Source: CAYSQW01 sp964433135 (GTDB taxonomy: Bacteria; Acidobacteriota; Aminicenantia; Aminicenantales; Aminicenantaceae). Taken from it: DNA of 51,205 bases. Below are positions 32,240 to 41,431 of this stretch, one piece after another (within the stretch, counting starts at the first letter, position 1; each line of letters opens with the position of its first letter). The notes under the pieces were generated by a model, which was not told where the DNA came from, searched no databases, and was given only the letters and a program-made list of their open reading frames with translations. The stretch covers positions 1 to 51,205 of the forward strand of contig CAYSQW010000019.1 of assembly GCA_964433135.1 (NCBI GenBank), in the 5' to 3' direction. The position numbers and the translations under genes were made by a program.

Positions 32240-33232
32240 ATGAATAGAAAACATATTATTGCGGCCTGTTTGGGGATTTTTATAGGAATGCTGCTCGTTT
32301 CGAGCTGTATGGAAGAGCATCCGGGAATCGAGATGAAAGTCGCCATCGCGGCTCCGGCCGACGAACCGGGATCCCAAGCGCTTTTGCGGTTTACCGAGCT
32401 GGTCAACGAACGATCCAACGGAAGAATTTACGCGAAATTATATGCCGCCAGTTCGATAGGGAACAACCGCGATGTTACGGAAGGTCTTCAGCTCGGTACG
32501 GTCGAAGTGCAGATGGTTCCCAATTCACAACTGGCTGCTTTTGTCCCCTCGCTCAATATCTTCGAGCTGCCGTTCCTTTTTAAGAACAACGAGCACATGT
32601 ACGCTGTTCTGGACTCAGAGATCGGAGAGAGCTATAGATCGGACCTGGAAGCGCGGGGTTTCCATCTGCTGGGCTATTTTACATTTGGAGTGCGTCATAT
32701 CATGACCAGGGACAAGGCGGTCCACTCCATCGAAGACATTAGGGGGTTGAAGATCAGGACCATGGAATGCCCTCTCCATCTGGATGCTTTCAAGGCTTTC
32801 GGCGCCAGCCCGCTGCCGATGGCCTACAGTGAGCTGTTTTTGGCTTTGCAGACGGGAATGATCGATGGCGCGGAAGCGGCGAACTCGAATTTTTATTCCA
32901 AGAGGTTTTTTGAAGTGGCCCCGAATTGGGCGCAGGTGGGATGGCTTCATCTGGTCGCTCCGGTCATCATGAGCAAGAAATTCTATGATGAGCTGCCGAC
33001 AGATTTACAAAAGATTGTGGATGAGACCTTGTTGGAACTTGTGCCGTATGAACGGGATCTCTACACTCGTGTGAGCCGGGAAAAATTGGAACAATTGAAA
33101 ACCGAGGGAGTTACGATCACCTATCCGGATACCGCTCTTTTCAAAGAGGCTTCTCAGGCGGTGTATAAAAAGTGGGCGGAAAAAGTCGGCGGAGCCGAAC
33201 GTATTGAAAGCATCCTCAATTTCAAATATTGA
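32240..33232 (+). CDS. dctP: TRAP transporter substrate-binding lipoprotein
   Basis: A 330-residue periplasmic binding protein of the DctP family. Signal 'IIAACLGIFIGMLLVSSC' ends in a lipobox Cys, so it is probably membrane-anchored. 'GRIYAKLYAASSIGNNRDVTEGL' and 'IRGLKIRTMECPLHLDAFKAFGASPLPM' are the family core. The conserved Arg of 'KIRTM' would bind the carboxylate of the ligand, and 'SELFLALQTGMIDGAE' follows. ATG 32240 is chosen because AGGAAAG precedes it; ATG 32198, overlapping the dctM stop, would add 14 residues and is an alternative. Substrate unknown. Confidence 0.9.
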   Translation: MNRKHIIAACLGIFIGMLLVSSCMEEHPGIEMKVAIAAPADEPGSQALLRFTELVNERSNGRIYAKLYAASSIGNNRDVTEGLQLGTVEVQMVPNSQLAAFVPSLNIFELPFLFKNNEHMYAVLDSEIGESYRSDLEARGFHLLGYFTFGVRHIMTRDKAVHSIEDIRGLKIRTMECPLHLDAFKAFGASPLPMAYSELFLALQTGMIDGAEAANSNFYSKRFFEVAPNWAQVGWLHLVAPVIMSKKFYDELPTDLQKIVDETLLELVPYERDLYTRVSREKLEQLKTEGVTITYPDTALFKEASQAVYKKWAEKVGGAERIESILNFKY

Positions 33233-33307
33233 CCCCCAGCCCTTTCCATACGAGGCCAGGCTCAGGGGGGATCAAGGCTATTTCTTCCCGGATATGAATC
33301 ATGAATG

Positions 33308-33413
33308 TATATGGGCATCGCTTTTGTGCTTGGAATGCGGAATCGGTTCGGGCCGACACCTCGGCCGCCATGACGACCGCTGATCAGCGCGTCATATGCC
33401 CATAAAGATTCCG
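33308..33413. ncRNA. Candidate structured RNA with pseudoknot
   Basis: In the gap after dctP, TATGGGCAT (33310-33318) pairs with ATGCCCATA (33396-33404). Inside are GGCCGA-CACC-TCGGCC (33351-33366) and ATGACG-AC-CGCT-GATC-AGCG-CGTCAT (33370-33395), which abuts the outer stem. CGGAATC (33338-33344) in the loop is complementary to GATTCCG (33407-33413) outside it, allowing a pseudoknot. No known family is recognised and no promoter is certain. It could also be a complex terminator or a mobile palindrome. Confidence 0.4.
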
Positions 33414-33669
33414 AATAGAGTGCCGTCGTTCAATCGTGAAGGATGCCTCCCATGTTTCCTTTTTCAGAGGGTTTGACAAAATCTGTTGATAATGTCTATT
33501 TATTGACAATTAATGTCATTCCTTCATCCTTATTTATTAAAAAACTTCATTAACTCTTATTTTTACAACACGTTGAAGATTTATTTTTTGGCATGGAATC
33601 TGCAAGAAAATGGGAGGAAAGTGAGGCCGTGTACCGGGAGCCGCTGCCGTCTTCTCTTTTTACCGCGTT
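33414..33669. other. AT-rich gap before the GGDEF gene
   Basis: Two TTGACA hexamers (33474-33479 and near 33504) suggest promoters for the GGDEF gene, but neither has a clear -10. Short open frames here lack coding character. Earlier in the same gap (33233-33280) a CCCCCAGCC/GGCT-GGGGG hairpin right after dctP may end the TRAP transcript. Confidence 0.4.
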
Positions 33670-35049
33670 ATGGGGATAATAAAAAAAAGAAGCGAATCGC
33701 CTTCAAATCCGAAAAGTCTCGAAGTGAAAAGGCATAAAGAAGTCAAAGATTCCATTCCGACGGGGAAAGGTGAGAAACCGCTGTTCACAAAGCATGAAAA
33801 GGATTTCCTTTCAATCTGGAGGTGTATGGGAGATTTTGCCTTTTATCTTGATGGGGAGGGAATTTTTCGTGATTTGTATCATGTCCCGGGACACCATAAT
33901 AAGCTGGGCTGGCCTGAAGATCTCATCGGCTATCACTTCCGGGAGTGCTTGACGACCAGCCTGGCGGAAGTCCTTCAGCAGGCCCTCGGCCATTCACGGT
34001 TGACCGGTCAAGTGCAGCGGTTCGATTTTCATGTGGGGCTGCGCCGTTGTACGAGGTGGATGGGGGCCAGCGTTGCGCCGTGCCCAATTATATCCGGCAG
34101 GACCAACGGATTTATTCTGGCGATTCGTGAAATTACCGAACGCAAGCAAAGAGAAGAAAAATTCCTTCAGGATGCGGAAAAATATCGGGCTGTTATGCAG
34201 CAGAATACGGAGTGTATCATTCTGGCCGATATCGAGACACGTGTGATCGTGGAAGCGAATCAGGCAATGCAGCGGTTGTTGGGGTACAACCTCGAGGAAA
34301 TACCCGGGTTGAGTCTGTACGATCTGGTTGAACCGGAGGAAGAGGATATCTATCACGAAATCTTGAAAGTGCTGGAAGAGCGCTATTATTTTATCGGCGA
34401 ACGACGTTTCCGTCGAAAAGACGGCCGTGCGATCGACGTTGAAAACCGCGCCAATCTGATCGCTTACCGGAATCTGAAGCTCCTCTGTGTGGCTGCCAGG
34501 GATATTTCTCCAAGAAAATTGGCTGAAAAGCAGTTGGCTTACACCGCTACCCATGATCCGCTTACCGGGCTGATCAATCGACTGCTTTTCTATGACAAAA
34601 TCGCCCAGGAATTGGCTCTGGCCCGCCGCCGCAGTCAAAAACTGGCTTTGCTGTTTATCGATCTGGATCGGTTCAAACAGATCAATGATACGTTGGGGCA
34701 TGGAATAGGAGACCAGATGTTAAAATCCGCAGGGGATCGGATCAAGGACCTTTTTCCCTGTGGGAAGACACTGGCTCGAATGGGAGGTGATGAGTATATG
34801 TGCATATTTCCCGATGTGGGCGATACCCGGGAAGCGCTTCAAAAAGCGGAGAAGATTCTGCAGGAGATTCGAAAACCCTTTGATGTGGACGGACATAAAC
34901 TCTTTATTTCCGCCAGTATCGGAATCTCTTTGTATCCTGATGACGGCACGAATTATGATGTGTTGATCAAGGCCGCGGATAGAGCGCTCTATTACGCGAA
35001 AGATAGGGGAAGAAACAACTGTCAGCTTTACGGCCCGGAGCTTCTTTAA
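33670..35049 (+). CDS. PAS-domain diguanylate cyclase
   Basis: A 459-residue soluble signalling protein. A basic N-terminus is followed by two PAS-like domains (about 48-155, ending 'AIREITERKQREE', and 163-285, ending 'VAARDISPRKLAE'). A GGDEF domain follows from about 290, starting 'ATHDPLTGLINRLLFYDKI'. The active-site motif is 'GGDEY' at 372, so it should make cyclic di-GMP from GTP. 'IDLDRFKQINDTLGHGIGD' supplies metal and substrate residues. The RxxD inhibitory site normally found just before GGDEF is absent. The start has no Shine-Dalgarno and is uncertain. No phosphodiesterase gene is nearby. Confidence 0.9.
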   Translation: MGIIKKRSESPSNPKSLEVKRHKEVKDSIPTGKGEKPLFTKHEKDFLSIWRCMGDFAFYLDGEGIFRDLYHVPGHHNKLGWPEDLIGYHFRECLTTSLAEVLQQALGHSRLTGQVQRFDFHVGLRRCTRWMGASVAPCPIISGRTNGFILAIREITERKQREEKFLQDAEKYRAVMQQNTECIILADIETRVIVEANQAMQRLLGYNLEEIPGLSLYDLVEPEEEDIYHEILKVLEERYYFIGERRFRRKDGRAIDVENRANLIAYRNLKLLCVAARDISPRKLAEKQLAYTATHDPLTGLINRLLFYDKIAQELALARRRSQKLALLFIDLDRFKQINDTLGHGIGDQMLKSAGDRIKDLFPCGKTLARMGGDEYMCIFPDVGDTREALQKAEKILQEIRKPFDVDGHKLFISASIGISLYPDDGTNYDVLIKAADRALYYAKDRGRNNCQLYGPELL

Positions 35050-35134
35050 CACCCGAAAACCGATGTGTTTCCATGGGTGAAATGATGGGCCTGAGGGTGA
35101 GATGATGATGTAAATATCACCTTAAAAGAGGATT

Positions 35135-35151
35135 GCCTACGGAGCGTAGGC
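35135..35151. other. Short perfect hairpin between genes
   Basis: GCCTACG-GAG-CGTAGGC forms a 7-bp stem with a 3-nt loop, 40 bp before the next ATG. GGTGA...TCACC lies just upstream (around 35096-35121). There is no T-run, so termination is unlikely; it may mark a processing site or mRNA structure. Confidence 0.35.
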
Positions 35152-35192
35152 TTGGCATGATAATGAGGAATACTATCCAATGAGAGAATAAG

Positions 35193-36092
35193 ATGGGAAA
35201 AAACAACCGAAAAGGAAGAATCGCTATTATACTGGGATTCGCTTTCATTCTGGTCATGGTTTCTCAGGGGATTCCGGGAGGGAAAAAACTCCGGGTGGTT
35301 ACGGAAAGCGCAGATGTCTTTTTAAAGCCGGATACGCAAAGCTTGGTTGTCGAGACTTTAAAACAGGGGGATGTTCTCACCTTGAGCAGCTCACGAAAAT
35401 TTCGTAACCTCTTCAATTATGTGTATTTCAATTCTACGGAATCGGGGTGTGTGAAATCCGGGTATGTCCTGGAATCCACAGTAGAGAAACTGTTCCAGGT
35501 GACGAAGAGCGTGGTGCTTATTTCCGGGGAAAGTCAGGAGACGTCTTCGCTGCTCGAAAACTCGATCGGTCTTCTGCCGGATAATGGATGGGAAATGAGA
35601 AGGATGGATGTTATCGCCGGTTTTGGTCCTCCACTTATCGAGGAACAGGCGTCTGGTCGAGATATCCTCATGTATAAGAAGCCGTTGATGGGCCTCGATT
35701 GTTCCATCGCGTATACTTTTTGGGGAGGAAAACTGGATCAAGTAAAATATACGTTCAAAGATGATTTCCAGGATTTGAATCAACATATAACCGAATATGA
35801 TCGGATTCGCAAAAGCCTGGTTCTTGAGTATGGAAATGCCGTCGATGACAATGTCGTTTGGCACAATGAACAACTGAAGTCCAGCGAGGCACATTGGGGT
35901 CGCGCCGTTTCCATGGGGCATTTGGAGTACTCATCCCGGTGGGCCGTGTCGGATTCGGAAATCCAGCTGCTGCTGACCGGTAAGAATCAGTCCGTCATCC
36001 TCCAGATCAAATGCCTGAAGCAGCAGAATTCATTCGGAGGCGGGGAGGGGGACATCATCGATTCTTTGTCTCAATCCGCGACATGGAGGTGA
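35193..36092 (+). CDS. Exported protein with N-terminal SH3-like domain
   Basis: A 299-residue protein with a signal peptide ('IAIILGFAFILVMVSQGIPG'). Residues 32-95 ('LRVVTESADVFLKPDTQSLV', 'TLKQGDVLTL', 'SGCVKSGYVLES') follow the bacterial SH3 pattern seen in the 6574 gene. The rest, about 110-290, is not recognised; 'GWEMRRMDVIAGFGPPLIEE' and a predicted beta-rich stretch are all that can be said. It probably sits in the periplasm or envelope. Its 3' end is 20 bp from the convergent PurF-like gene. Confidence 0.65.
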   Translation: MGKNNRKGRIAIILGFAFILVMVSQGIPGGKKLRVVTESADVFLKPDTQSLVVETLKQGDVLTLSSSRKFRNLFNYVYFNSTESGCVKSGYVLESTVEKLFQVTKSVVLISGESQETSSLLENSIGLLPDNGWEMRRMDVIAGFGPPLIEEQASGRDILMYKKPLMGLDCSIAYTFWGGKLDQVKYTFKDDFQDLNQHITEYDRIRKSLVLEYGNAVDDNVVWHNEQLKSSEAHWGRAVSMGHLEYSSRWAVSDSEIQLLLTGKNQSVILQIKCLKQQNSFGGGEGDIIDSLSQSATWR

Positions 36093-36112
36093 GGGCGTCG
36101 CTTCCCTCAGGC

Positions 36113-37513
36113 TCATTCCCTTCCGTTCCAGCAATAGGTGCAGACTTTATCCGGCGGAAGTCCGATTGCGTCTATCAAATCATCAAGCCTCTGGTAACGC
36201 AGCGAGGTCAATCCGAGTCGTTTGCCGATTTGTTCCACCATGGATTGATACCGCTCCGATCCTTCCCGGGTGTAGGCCGCAAGGTGGTTATTCTCATCGC
36301 CTTCCAGTTCTTTGACGGCCATTCTTGCAGCCAGGTCAAGCTCTGACTTTGAACGGGAGAAATTGAGGTATTTGCAGCCGTATGTGAGGGGTGGACAGGC
36401 CGGTCGCATATGGATCTCTTCGGCCCCAAATTGGTAAAGCCTTTTGATCGTATCCGAAAGTTGAGTTCCGCGAACGATGGAATCTTCACAAAACAGCAAT
36501 TTTTTTTTGGTGATGAGTTCCTGAATGGGGATAAGCTTCATACCGGCAACCAAGTTTCTGACCTGCTGGTTCTGCGGCATGAAGCTGCGGGGCCAGGTCG
36601 GCGTGTATTTGACGAAAGGCCGCTTGAAAGGGATCCCCGCTTCGCTTGCATAGCCCAGGCCGTGAGCCGTGCCGGAATCCGGAATGCCGGCGACGAAATC
36701 TATCTTGAGGTCATCGCGGCGCGCCAGTCGGGCGCCGCAGCGGTTGCGAACCATCTCGACATTGATGCCTTCATAAGTCGAAGCCGGATATCCATAGTAT
36801 ACCCAAAGAAAAGCGCAAACTTTCATCTTGGAACCTGGCGGCTTTATTTGTTGGACGCCTTCTTCGGAGAGAAAAACGATTTCTCCGGGTCCGAGGAATT
36901 TATGAGTCGTGAAGTTTAAATTGGGAAAGGCACATGTTTCCGATGTCGCGCTGTAGGCCCCGGGCTTTTCACCTATTACGATCGGAGTGCGCCCCAACTT
37001 GTCGCGCGCCGCATAAATCCCTGAATCGGTCAAGATCAGCAGGGAACATGAGCCCTGAACGGATTCCTGAACGTTTCGAATTCCGTCTTCAAAAGAGTCT
37101 TCCTGGTTGATCAGGGAAGCTACCAGCTCCGTTGGATTGACCTCTCCTCCCTTCATTTCGGCGAAGTGGATGCGTTTATGAGAGAAGGCTTTTTGTATTA
37201 ATTGCTCGGTATTGGTGACCACGCCGACGGTCACGAGAGCGTAATGTCCGAGATGAGAATGGATCATCAGCGGTTGATCTTCGTAATCGCTGATGATGCC
37301 GATCCCCTTATTTCCATGCATCCTCGGGATATCGGTTTCAAATTTAGTGCGGAAAGGCGCGTTTTCGATGCTGTGGATGTGCCTGACGATGCCATCGCTG
37401 TTTTTGACCGCCAAGCCTCCGCGGCGTGTTCCCAAGTGAGAATGATAATCGGTTCCGTAAAATAAATCCTGCATACAGTCGTCACGGGATACAACTCCGA
37501 ACAATCCGCCCAT
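36113..37513 (-). CDS. PurF-like amidophosphoribosyltransferase without the Cys nucleophile
   Basis: A 466-residue homologue of glutamine PRPP amidotransferase: an Ntn-type N-terminal domain, then a type I phosphoribosyltransferase domain with the PRPP motif 'LLFCEDSIVRGTQ'. In PurF the first residue after Met is the catalytic Cys ('CGVFG'). Here the protein starts 'MGGLFGVVSRDDC', so the nucleophile is Gly. The start is fixed by GAGGAGG just upstream. 'DYHSHLGTRRGGLA' and 'SHLGHYALVTVG' otherwise keep the glutaminase fold, and the C-terminus 'CTYCWNGRE' resembles PurF. It may use free ammonia, use another amine donor, or serve regulation. No other purine genes are adjacent. Confidence 0.82.
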   Translation of the reverse strand: MGGLFGVVSRDDCMQDLFYGTDYHSHLGTRRGGLAVKNSDGIVRHIHSIENAPFRTKFETDIPRMHGNKGIGIISDYEDQPLMIHSHLGHYALVTVGVVTNTEQLIQKAFSHKRIHFAEMKGGEVNPTELVASLINQEDSFEDGIRNVQESVQGSCSLLILTDSGIYAARDKLGRTPIVIGEKPGAYSATSETCAFPNLNFTTHKFLGPGEIVFLSEEGVQQIKPPGSKMKVCAFLWVYYGYPASTYEGINVEMVRNRCGARLARRDDLKIDFVAGIPDSGTAHGLGYASEAGIPFKRPFVKYTPTWPRSFMPQNQQVRNLVAGMKLIPIQELITKKKLLFCEDSIVRGTQLSDTIKRLYQFGAEEIHMRPACPPLTYGCKYLNFSRSKSELDLAARMAVKELEGDENNHLAAYTREGSERYQSMVEQIGKRLGLTSLRYQRLDDLIDAIGLPPDKVCTYCWNGRE

Positions 37514-37709
37514 TTTTCCTCCTCGTGGATGCCTTCGGTTGAATCGAATGTATAAAAACGACTCCGATTTTCTATATCATTGAGCCTGCATTCAATACAA
37601 AAATAGATATTAACAAATTTCGCTTCGTATTTAAATGAATTCAATGAGAAGGGAGAAAAAATGGAATTTTACGCGGAATGTCGTATAATAACAACTTGAG
37701 GAGGGAGGC

Positions 37710-38552
37710 ATGTTTAAGATTATACGAATTGTTCCAATCGTTGTTGTTCTCGGATTTTCCTCCTGTATTATCGCGATCTTAGAGGATCCGGCGGGGGCGC
37801 CTTCCTGGATGCGGAATTCCTATGAAGAGACGCTGCCGCTGTCTCCCGGGGGGGTCGTGCAGGTGGAAAATACGCGAGGCAGTATTCATATCGAAGGCTG
37901 GGACCGGGAAGAAGTGAACATCATGGCGGAAAATCCGTCAGGGTATCCTTTCCGCCCGGGGATGGCATGGTTGAGGAGCAGCTATCGTCCTCCGGAGATC
38001 GAGTTGGACAGATTCGAAGACTTCATTACGGTTAAGCCGGAGCGGCTCGAGGGTGAAGAAGAAGACACCATAGATTTTTTCATCAGAGTCCCCCGTTTCG
38101 TCGAATGCAAGCGTCTGTTCACGCGGAATGGAGATATCACCATAACCGATGTTTTCGGCCGTGCTTCCGTTGAAGTGGAAACTGGTGATATAGAAGTGCT
38201 TAATTTTTCCGGATCGCTGTCGTTGATGACAAGAGAGGGGACCATAACGGTGGAGCTGTACGATTTGCATCCGGACGACGTGATCACCTTGTGGGTCGAG
38301 CAAGGGGATCTGATCGTTTATCTCCAGCCGGAAGTGAATGCTTCAATCGAAGGGGCGACTCCCTCCGGCGAATTGAAAAGCGCCTTCGATGGGGAAACAC
38401 GGCTTGAGGGAGATGACTTCTTCCTGCAGCTGGGAACCGAAGGGGCCAAGCTGTCTTTGACAACCGGCGAGGGAAACATCATGATCGAAAAGATTAAGGT
38501 TATGCCGGACTCCGGCGAAGAGGAACGCGTCATGGATTCCGGTACGATATAA
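37710..38552 (+). CDS. DUF4097-like putative adhesin lipoprotein
   Basis: A 280-residue exported protein. The signal sequence 'IVPIVVVLGFSSC' ends in a possible lipobox Cys. 'VVQVENTRGSIHIEGWDREEV' is the typical opening strand of DUF4097 beta-helix-like proteins. Short repeated turns follow ('NGDITITDVFGRASVEVETG', 'EGTITVELYD', 'EGNIMIEK'). Role unknown, possibly cell-envelope binding. GGAGGGAGG precedes the ATG. It is followed after 15 bp by the DUF3014 gene, probably in one transcript. A -10-like TATAAT lies about 25 bp upstream. Confidence 0.75.
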   Translation: MFKIIRIVPIVVVLGFSSCIIAILEDPAGAPSWMRNSYEETLPLSPGGVVQVENTRGSIHIEGWDREEVNIMAENPSGYPFRPGMAWLRSSYRPPEIELDRFEDFITVKPERLEGEEEDTIDFFIRVPRFVECKRLFTRNGDITITDVFGRASVEVETGDIEVLNFSGSLSLMTREGTITVELYDLHPDDVITLWVEQGDLIVYLQPEVNASIEGATPSGELKSAFDGETRLEGDDFFLQLGTEGAKLSLTTGEGNIMIEKIKVMPDSGEEERVMDSGTI

Positions 38553-38567
38553 GAAAGGAACAATCTC

Positions 38568-39386
38568 ATGGATGAAGAAAAAAAAGTTATGGATGATAAA
38601 AGAAAAGTCATCTTTTTCGCCGCCGCTTTCGTCATTTTGATCGTCGCGGCGGTGGGGGTTTATTATTTATTTATCGCGGATCGACCTAAACTCGAGGAAC
38701 CGGAAACCGAAATCATTGAGAGCGTCGTTCCACTTCAATCGGAGTCAGAGACCGAAACCGCCGCAGTGGAAGACGTGGAGCCGCTGTCCGTGGACCTGGA
38801 GGAAAGCGATGCCGTAATCCGGGAGCGCATGGCGGAGATCTCTCCTCATGCCCTGCTGTCGAAGTGGCTTTCCACCGACGACATAGTCCGGACATTCGTA
38901 GCTGCCGCCGATAATATCGCTCACGGATTGAGCCCCCGGCCTCAGGTCGGATTTTTTAAGCCGAGTGGAGAATTCTCGGTGGTGGAAAAAAACGGATATT
39001 CAGTTATGGCTCCCGAGAGCTTCCATAGGTACGATCCGGTTTCAGATGTCTTCATTTCCCTGGATACGGAATTCATTGTTCGGTTTTACCGGCAGTTGGA
39101 GCCCCTCATGCAGAAAGCCTACCGGGAATTGGGCTATCCCGGAGTGGATTTCCGGGGAACTCTGATACGCGCCGCCGCGGTGCTGCTGGAAGTCCCCGTG
39201 GTGGATACCGAGGTCCGTTTGGAAAAGAAACTGATCTCTTATGAGATCGTCAATCCCGCTTGGGAAAAAATGAACCAGGCCCAGAAGCACCTTTTTCGAA
39301 TGGGGCCTGAAAATGTGCGCAGGATCCAGCGCAAGCTTCGGGATATGGCTGAAGCCCTGGGGATTCCTGAAGATCAGCTCCCTTAG
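38568..39386 (+). CDS. DUF3014 family membrane-anchored protein
   Basis: A 272-residue protein with one N-terminal membrane helix (about 14-36, 'VIFFAAAFVILIVAAVGVYY'), an acidic Glu/Val-rich linker to about 80, and a conserved domain. That domain carries 'LLSKWLSTDDIVRTFVAAADNIAHGLSPR', split here by position (100-128), and 'FYRQLEPLMQKAYRELGYPG' (165-184). These match DUF3014, an uncharacterised family common in proteobacteria and acidobacteria. It is probably periplasmic and anchored in the inner membrane. AAGGAAC precedes the ATG. Confidence 0.85.
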   Translation: MDEEKKVMDDKRKVIFFAAAFVILIVAAVGVYYLFIADRPKLEEPETEIIESVVPLQSESETETAAVEDVEPLSVDLEESDAVIRERMAEISPHALLSKWLSTDDIVRTFVAAADNIAHGLSPRPQVGFFKPSGEFSVVEKNGYSVMAPESFHRYDPVSDVFISLDTEFIVRFYRQLEPLMQKAYRELGYPGVDFRGTLIRAAAVLLEVPVVDTEVRLEKKLISYEIVNPAWEKMNQAQKHLFRMGPENVRRIQRKLRDMAEALGIPEDQLP

Positions 39387-39409
39387 AATGATGAACCGAT
39401 CAGAGTGAT

Positions 39410-40216
39410 TCAGTCCGGATTGAACTCGATCAACGACTTGATCTGAGCGACGATCACACGAATGGTGTGTTCGACGATGATTTCGCCTTTTTCTTTCGTC
39501 GCCAGCGTCGGATCGCCCCAGATTCCGGTTGGGCTGTAAGCGACTTTTCTCTCGGGATCCCGAGTCAGCCCTCTGCGCCGGGGGCGCATATCCAGATCTT
39601 TTACCGCTTTCTCCATCCTGACGATTTCCGGGGCGATATACAACATCATAGAGGTTTCACTCTCATCGGCATGGGTGCCGCCCTCCTGTTGGAGAAGCTC
39701 GGAAGGAAGCGATTCATCCGCTTTCAGAATATTCAGATAACGGAGGGTGATGCCGAAGGCTTCCAGCGCCTCGGCGGCGGATTGGAGCGGGCGGAGAGTC
39801 GAGACTCCGGTGTTGAGAACGTAGAACTTTTTCTTTCCGTATCCGTGCATGGAAGTACAGATGTCGACGATCATTCGAGTGAACGTTTCCGCCTGCAACG
39901 ATATGGAACCGGGATATTCCAGAAAAGCCGGATAATAGCCGTACTGCAGGGTGGGAAGCACGGCGACCGGTACTTCTTCCATGACCCGTCGCTTTAAATA
40001 TTCCGCCATAACATAATCGTTCTTGAGCGGAAGATGAGGGCCGTGTTCCTTTGAGCGCGCTCCCAGGGCTATCATGACGACTTCGTATCGTGGGAGGGCC
40101 GCTTCCGCTTCCATCCATGTCAATTCCTCGAGTTGAATCGAATTCTGTTGTGCGTGGATCCCGGCGGCGGCCGAAAGCAGCCAGAAGCCCAGGACCGTGA
40201 CCACGGCTTTTCGCAT
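39410..40216 (-). CDS. Creatininase-family amidohydrolase with signal peptide
   Basis: A 268-residue protein; residues 1-22 ('VVTVLGFWLLSAAAGIHA') are a signal peptide, unusual for this mostly cytoplasmic family. Metal-binding motifs are kept: 'GARSKEHGPHLPLKND' (Glu, His, Asp) and 'GGTHADESETSMML' (His, Glu). The 'NGHGGN' motif of creatininase is replaced by 'NTGVST'. The substrate is probably a cyclic or simple amide, location periplasm. It lies downstream of the radical SAM gene on the same strand, 80 bp apart. Confidence 0.83.
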   Translation of the reverse strand: MRKAVVTVLGFWLLSAAAGIHAQQNSIQLEELTWMEAEAALPRYEVVMIALGARSKEHGPHLPLKNDYVMAEYLKRRVMEEVPVAVLPTLQYGYYPAFLEYPGSISLQAETFTRMIVDICTSMHGYGKKKFYVLNTGVSTLRPLQSAAEALEAFGITLRYLNILKADESLPSELLQQEGGTHADESETSMMLYIAPEIVRMEKAVKDLDMRPRRRGLTRDPERKVAYSPTGIWGDPTLATKEKGEIIVEHTIRVIVAQIKSLIEFNPD

Positions 40217-40296
40217 GGAATACCTCCTTAAGCCGATCGTTTATCCGTAAAGAAGTTTCCGGCGTTCATCCGGAGACTTTTATTAACGGAAGATGC

Positions 40297-41325
40297 TCAT
40301 GAACCCCAATCAAACGGCTCACGCCGGCTGAAGTCTGGCATGAGATGTTCCCCGGGCGCAAAGGGCTTCGGCTGGATGAAAATGGTTTCGAATGGGGACG
40401 CTTCCCCGGCCCGAATGACTTCATGGTATTCCCGTGCCGTCAGGCCGCGGCGCAGATCTTCCGGTGCTTGATGACAGGGATGGTACTGGCTCATCAAGCT
40501 CAGCCCGATTGAGGAGGAAAGGTGTGTGGACATCCAATCGAGGATCGAGAGCGAGTCCCGGATCTGTCCCGGTAGTACGAGATGGCGGACGAGGACGCCT
40601 TTTTCGGCCATCCCGTGAACATCCAGGATTAGGCGTTGCTGTTGGCGCTGCATCTCGAGCAGTGCAGGCGCGGCGTAGGCGAAATAATCACGGGCTTGAC
40701 TCAACCGACCGGAGAGTTCGGGGGAAAAATATTTCAGATCGGGAAGATAGACATCGACGATCCCTTCCAGACATCTCAGAACATCCACCGTTTCGTAGCC
40801 GTGGGAGTTGTACACCAGTGGGATCGTCAAACCCCGGCGGTAGGCTTCCAGCAGAGCCTGAAGGAGAGGGACAAGGTAATGAGATGGTGAAACGAGGTTT
40901 ATATTCCAGGCTCCCCGGGTCTGAAGATCGAGCATGTAGGCGGCCAGGGTTAAGGCGCTGATTTCGGAACCCCGATTCTCCCAACTCAACTGGTAATTCT
41001 GACAGAAAACACATTTGAGACTGCAGCCGGAAAAGAAAAGGGTTCCCGATCCGCGCCGACCGCCGGACGGATGGGTCGAGGACGGATGATCAGGTCGCGA
41101 TCCGCTGATGATGGGTTCTTCCCCGAAGTGAAGCAGGTGATGGGACAGGGAAATCCGCCATGTGGATCGACAAAATCCTTTTTCGGCGTTTTGACGGTCA
41201 ACGCCGCAGCTCCGGGGACAGAGTCGGCAGGATCCCTGATGCTCAATCAATCTATCGAGTGCCTGCTCGATTTTTCTGATTTTCAAATCGGGATCGATGT
41301 TTTTCATGCTGATGTCTTGTTCCAT
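40297..41325 (-). CDS. Radical SAM protein (PflA-like, COG1313)
   Basis: A 342-residue enzyme with the radical SAM cluster motif 'CSLKCVFCQNYQLSWE' (CxxxCxxC) near residue 105. An N-terminal Cys motif 'CRLCPRSCGVDRQ...GFC' resembles that of COG1313 'putative pyruvate formate-lyase activating enzyme' proteins. 'VDVYLPDLKYFSPEL' and 'RHLVLPGQIRDSLSIL' match that group. The glycyl radical partner is not in the window. The start lacks a clear Shine-Dalgarno; Met at residue 7 is an alternative. Confidence 0.87.
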   Translation of the reverse strand: MEQDISMKNIDPDLKIRKIEQALDRLIEHQGSCRLCPRSCGVDRQNAEKGFCRSTWRISLSHHLLHFGEEPIISGSRPDHPSSTHPSGGRRGSGTLFFSGCSLKCVFCQNYQLSWENRGSEISALTLAAYMLDLQTRGAWNINLVSPSHYLVPLLQALLEAYRRGLTIPLVYNSHGYETVDVLRCLEGIVDVYLPDLKYFSPELSGRLSQARDYFAYAAPALLEMQRQQQRLILDVHGMAEKGVLVRHLVLPGQIRDSLSILDWMSTHLSSSIGLSLMSQYHPCHQAPEDLRRGLTAREYHEVIRAGEASPFETIFIQPKPFAPGEHLMPDFSRREPFDWGS

Positions 41326-41431
41326 AGAATATGAATCTTATCCGCCTTCATTCTGACATCGAAACCGGGAAATGGCAACCGGTGGAGCTGATCGGGATAA
41401 ATAAGAACCACCGTGTTAGCGGGCTGTTTGT

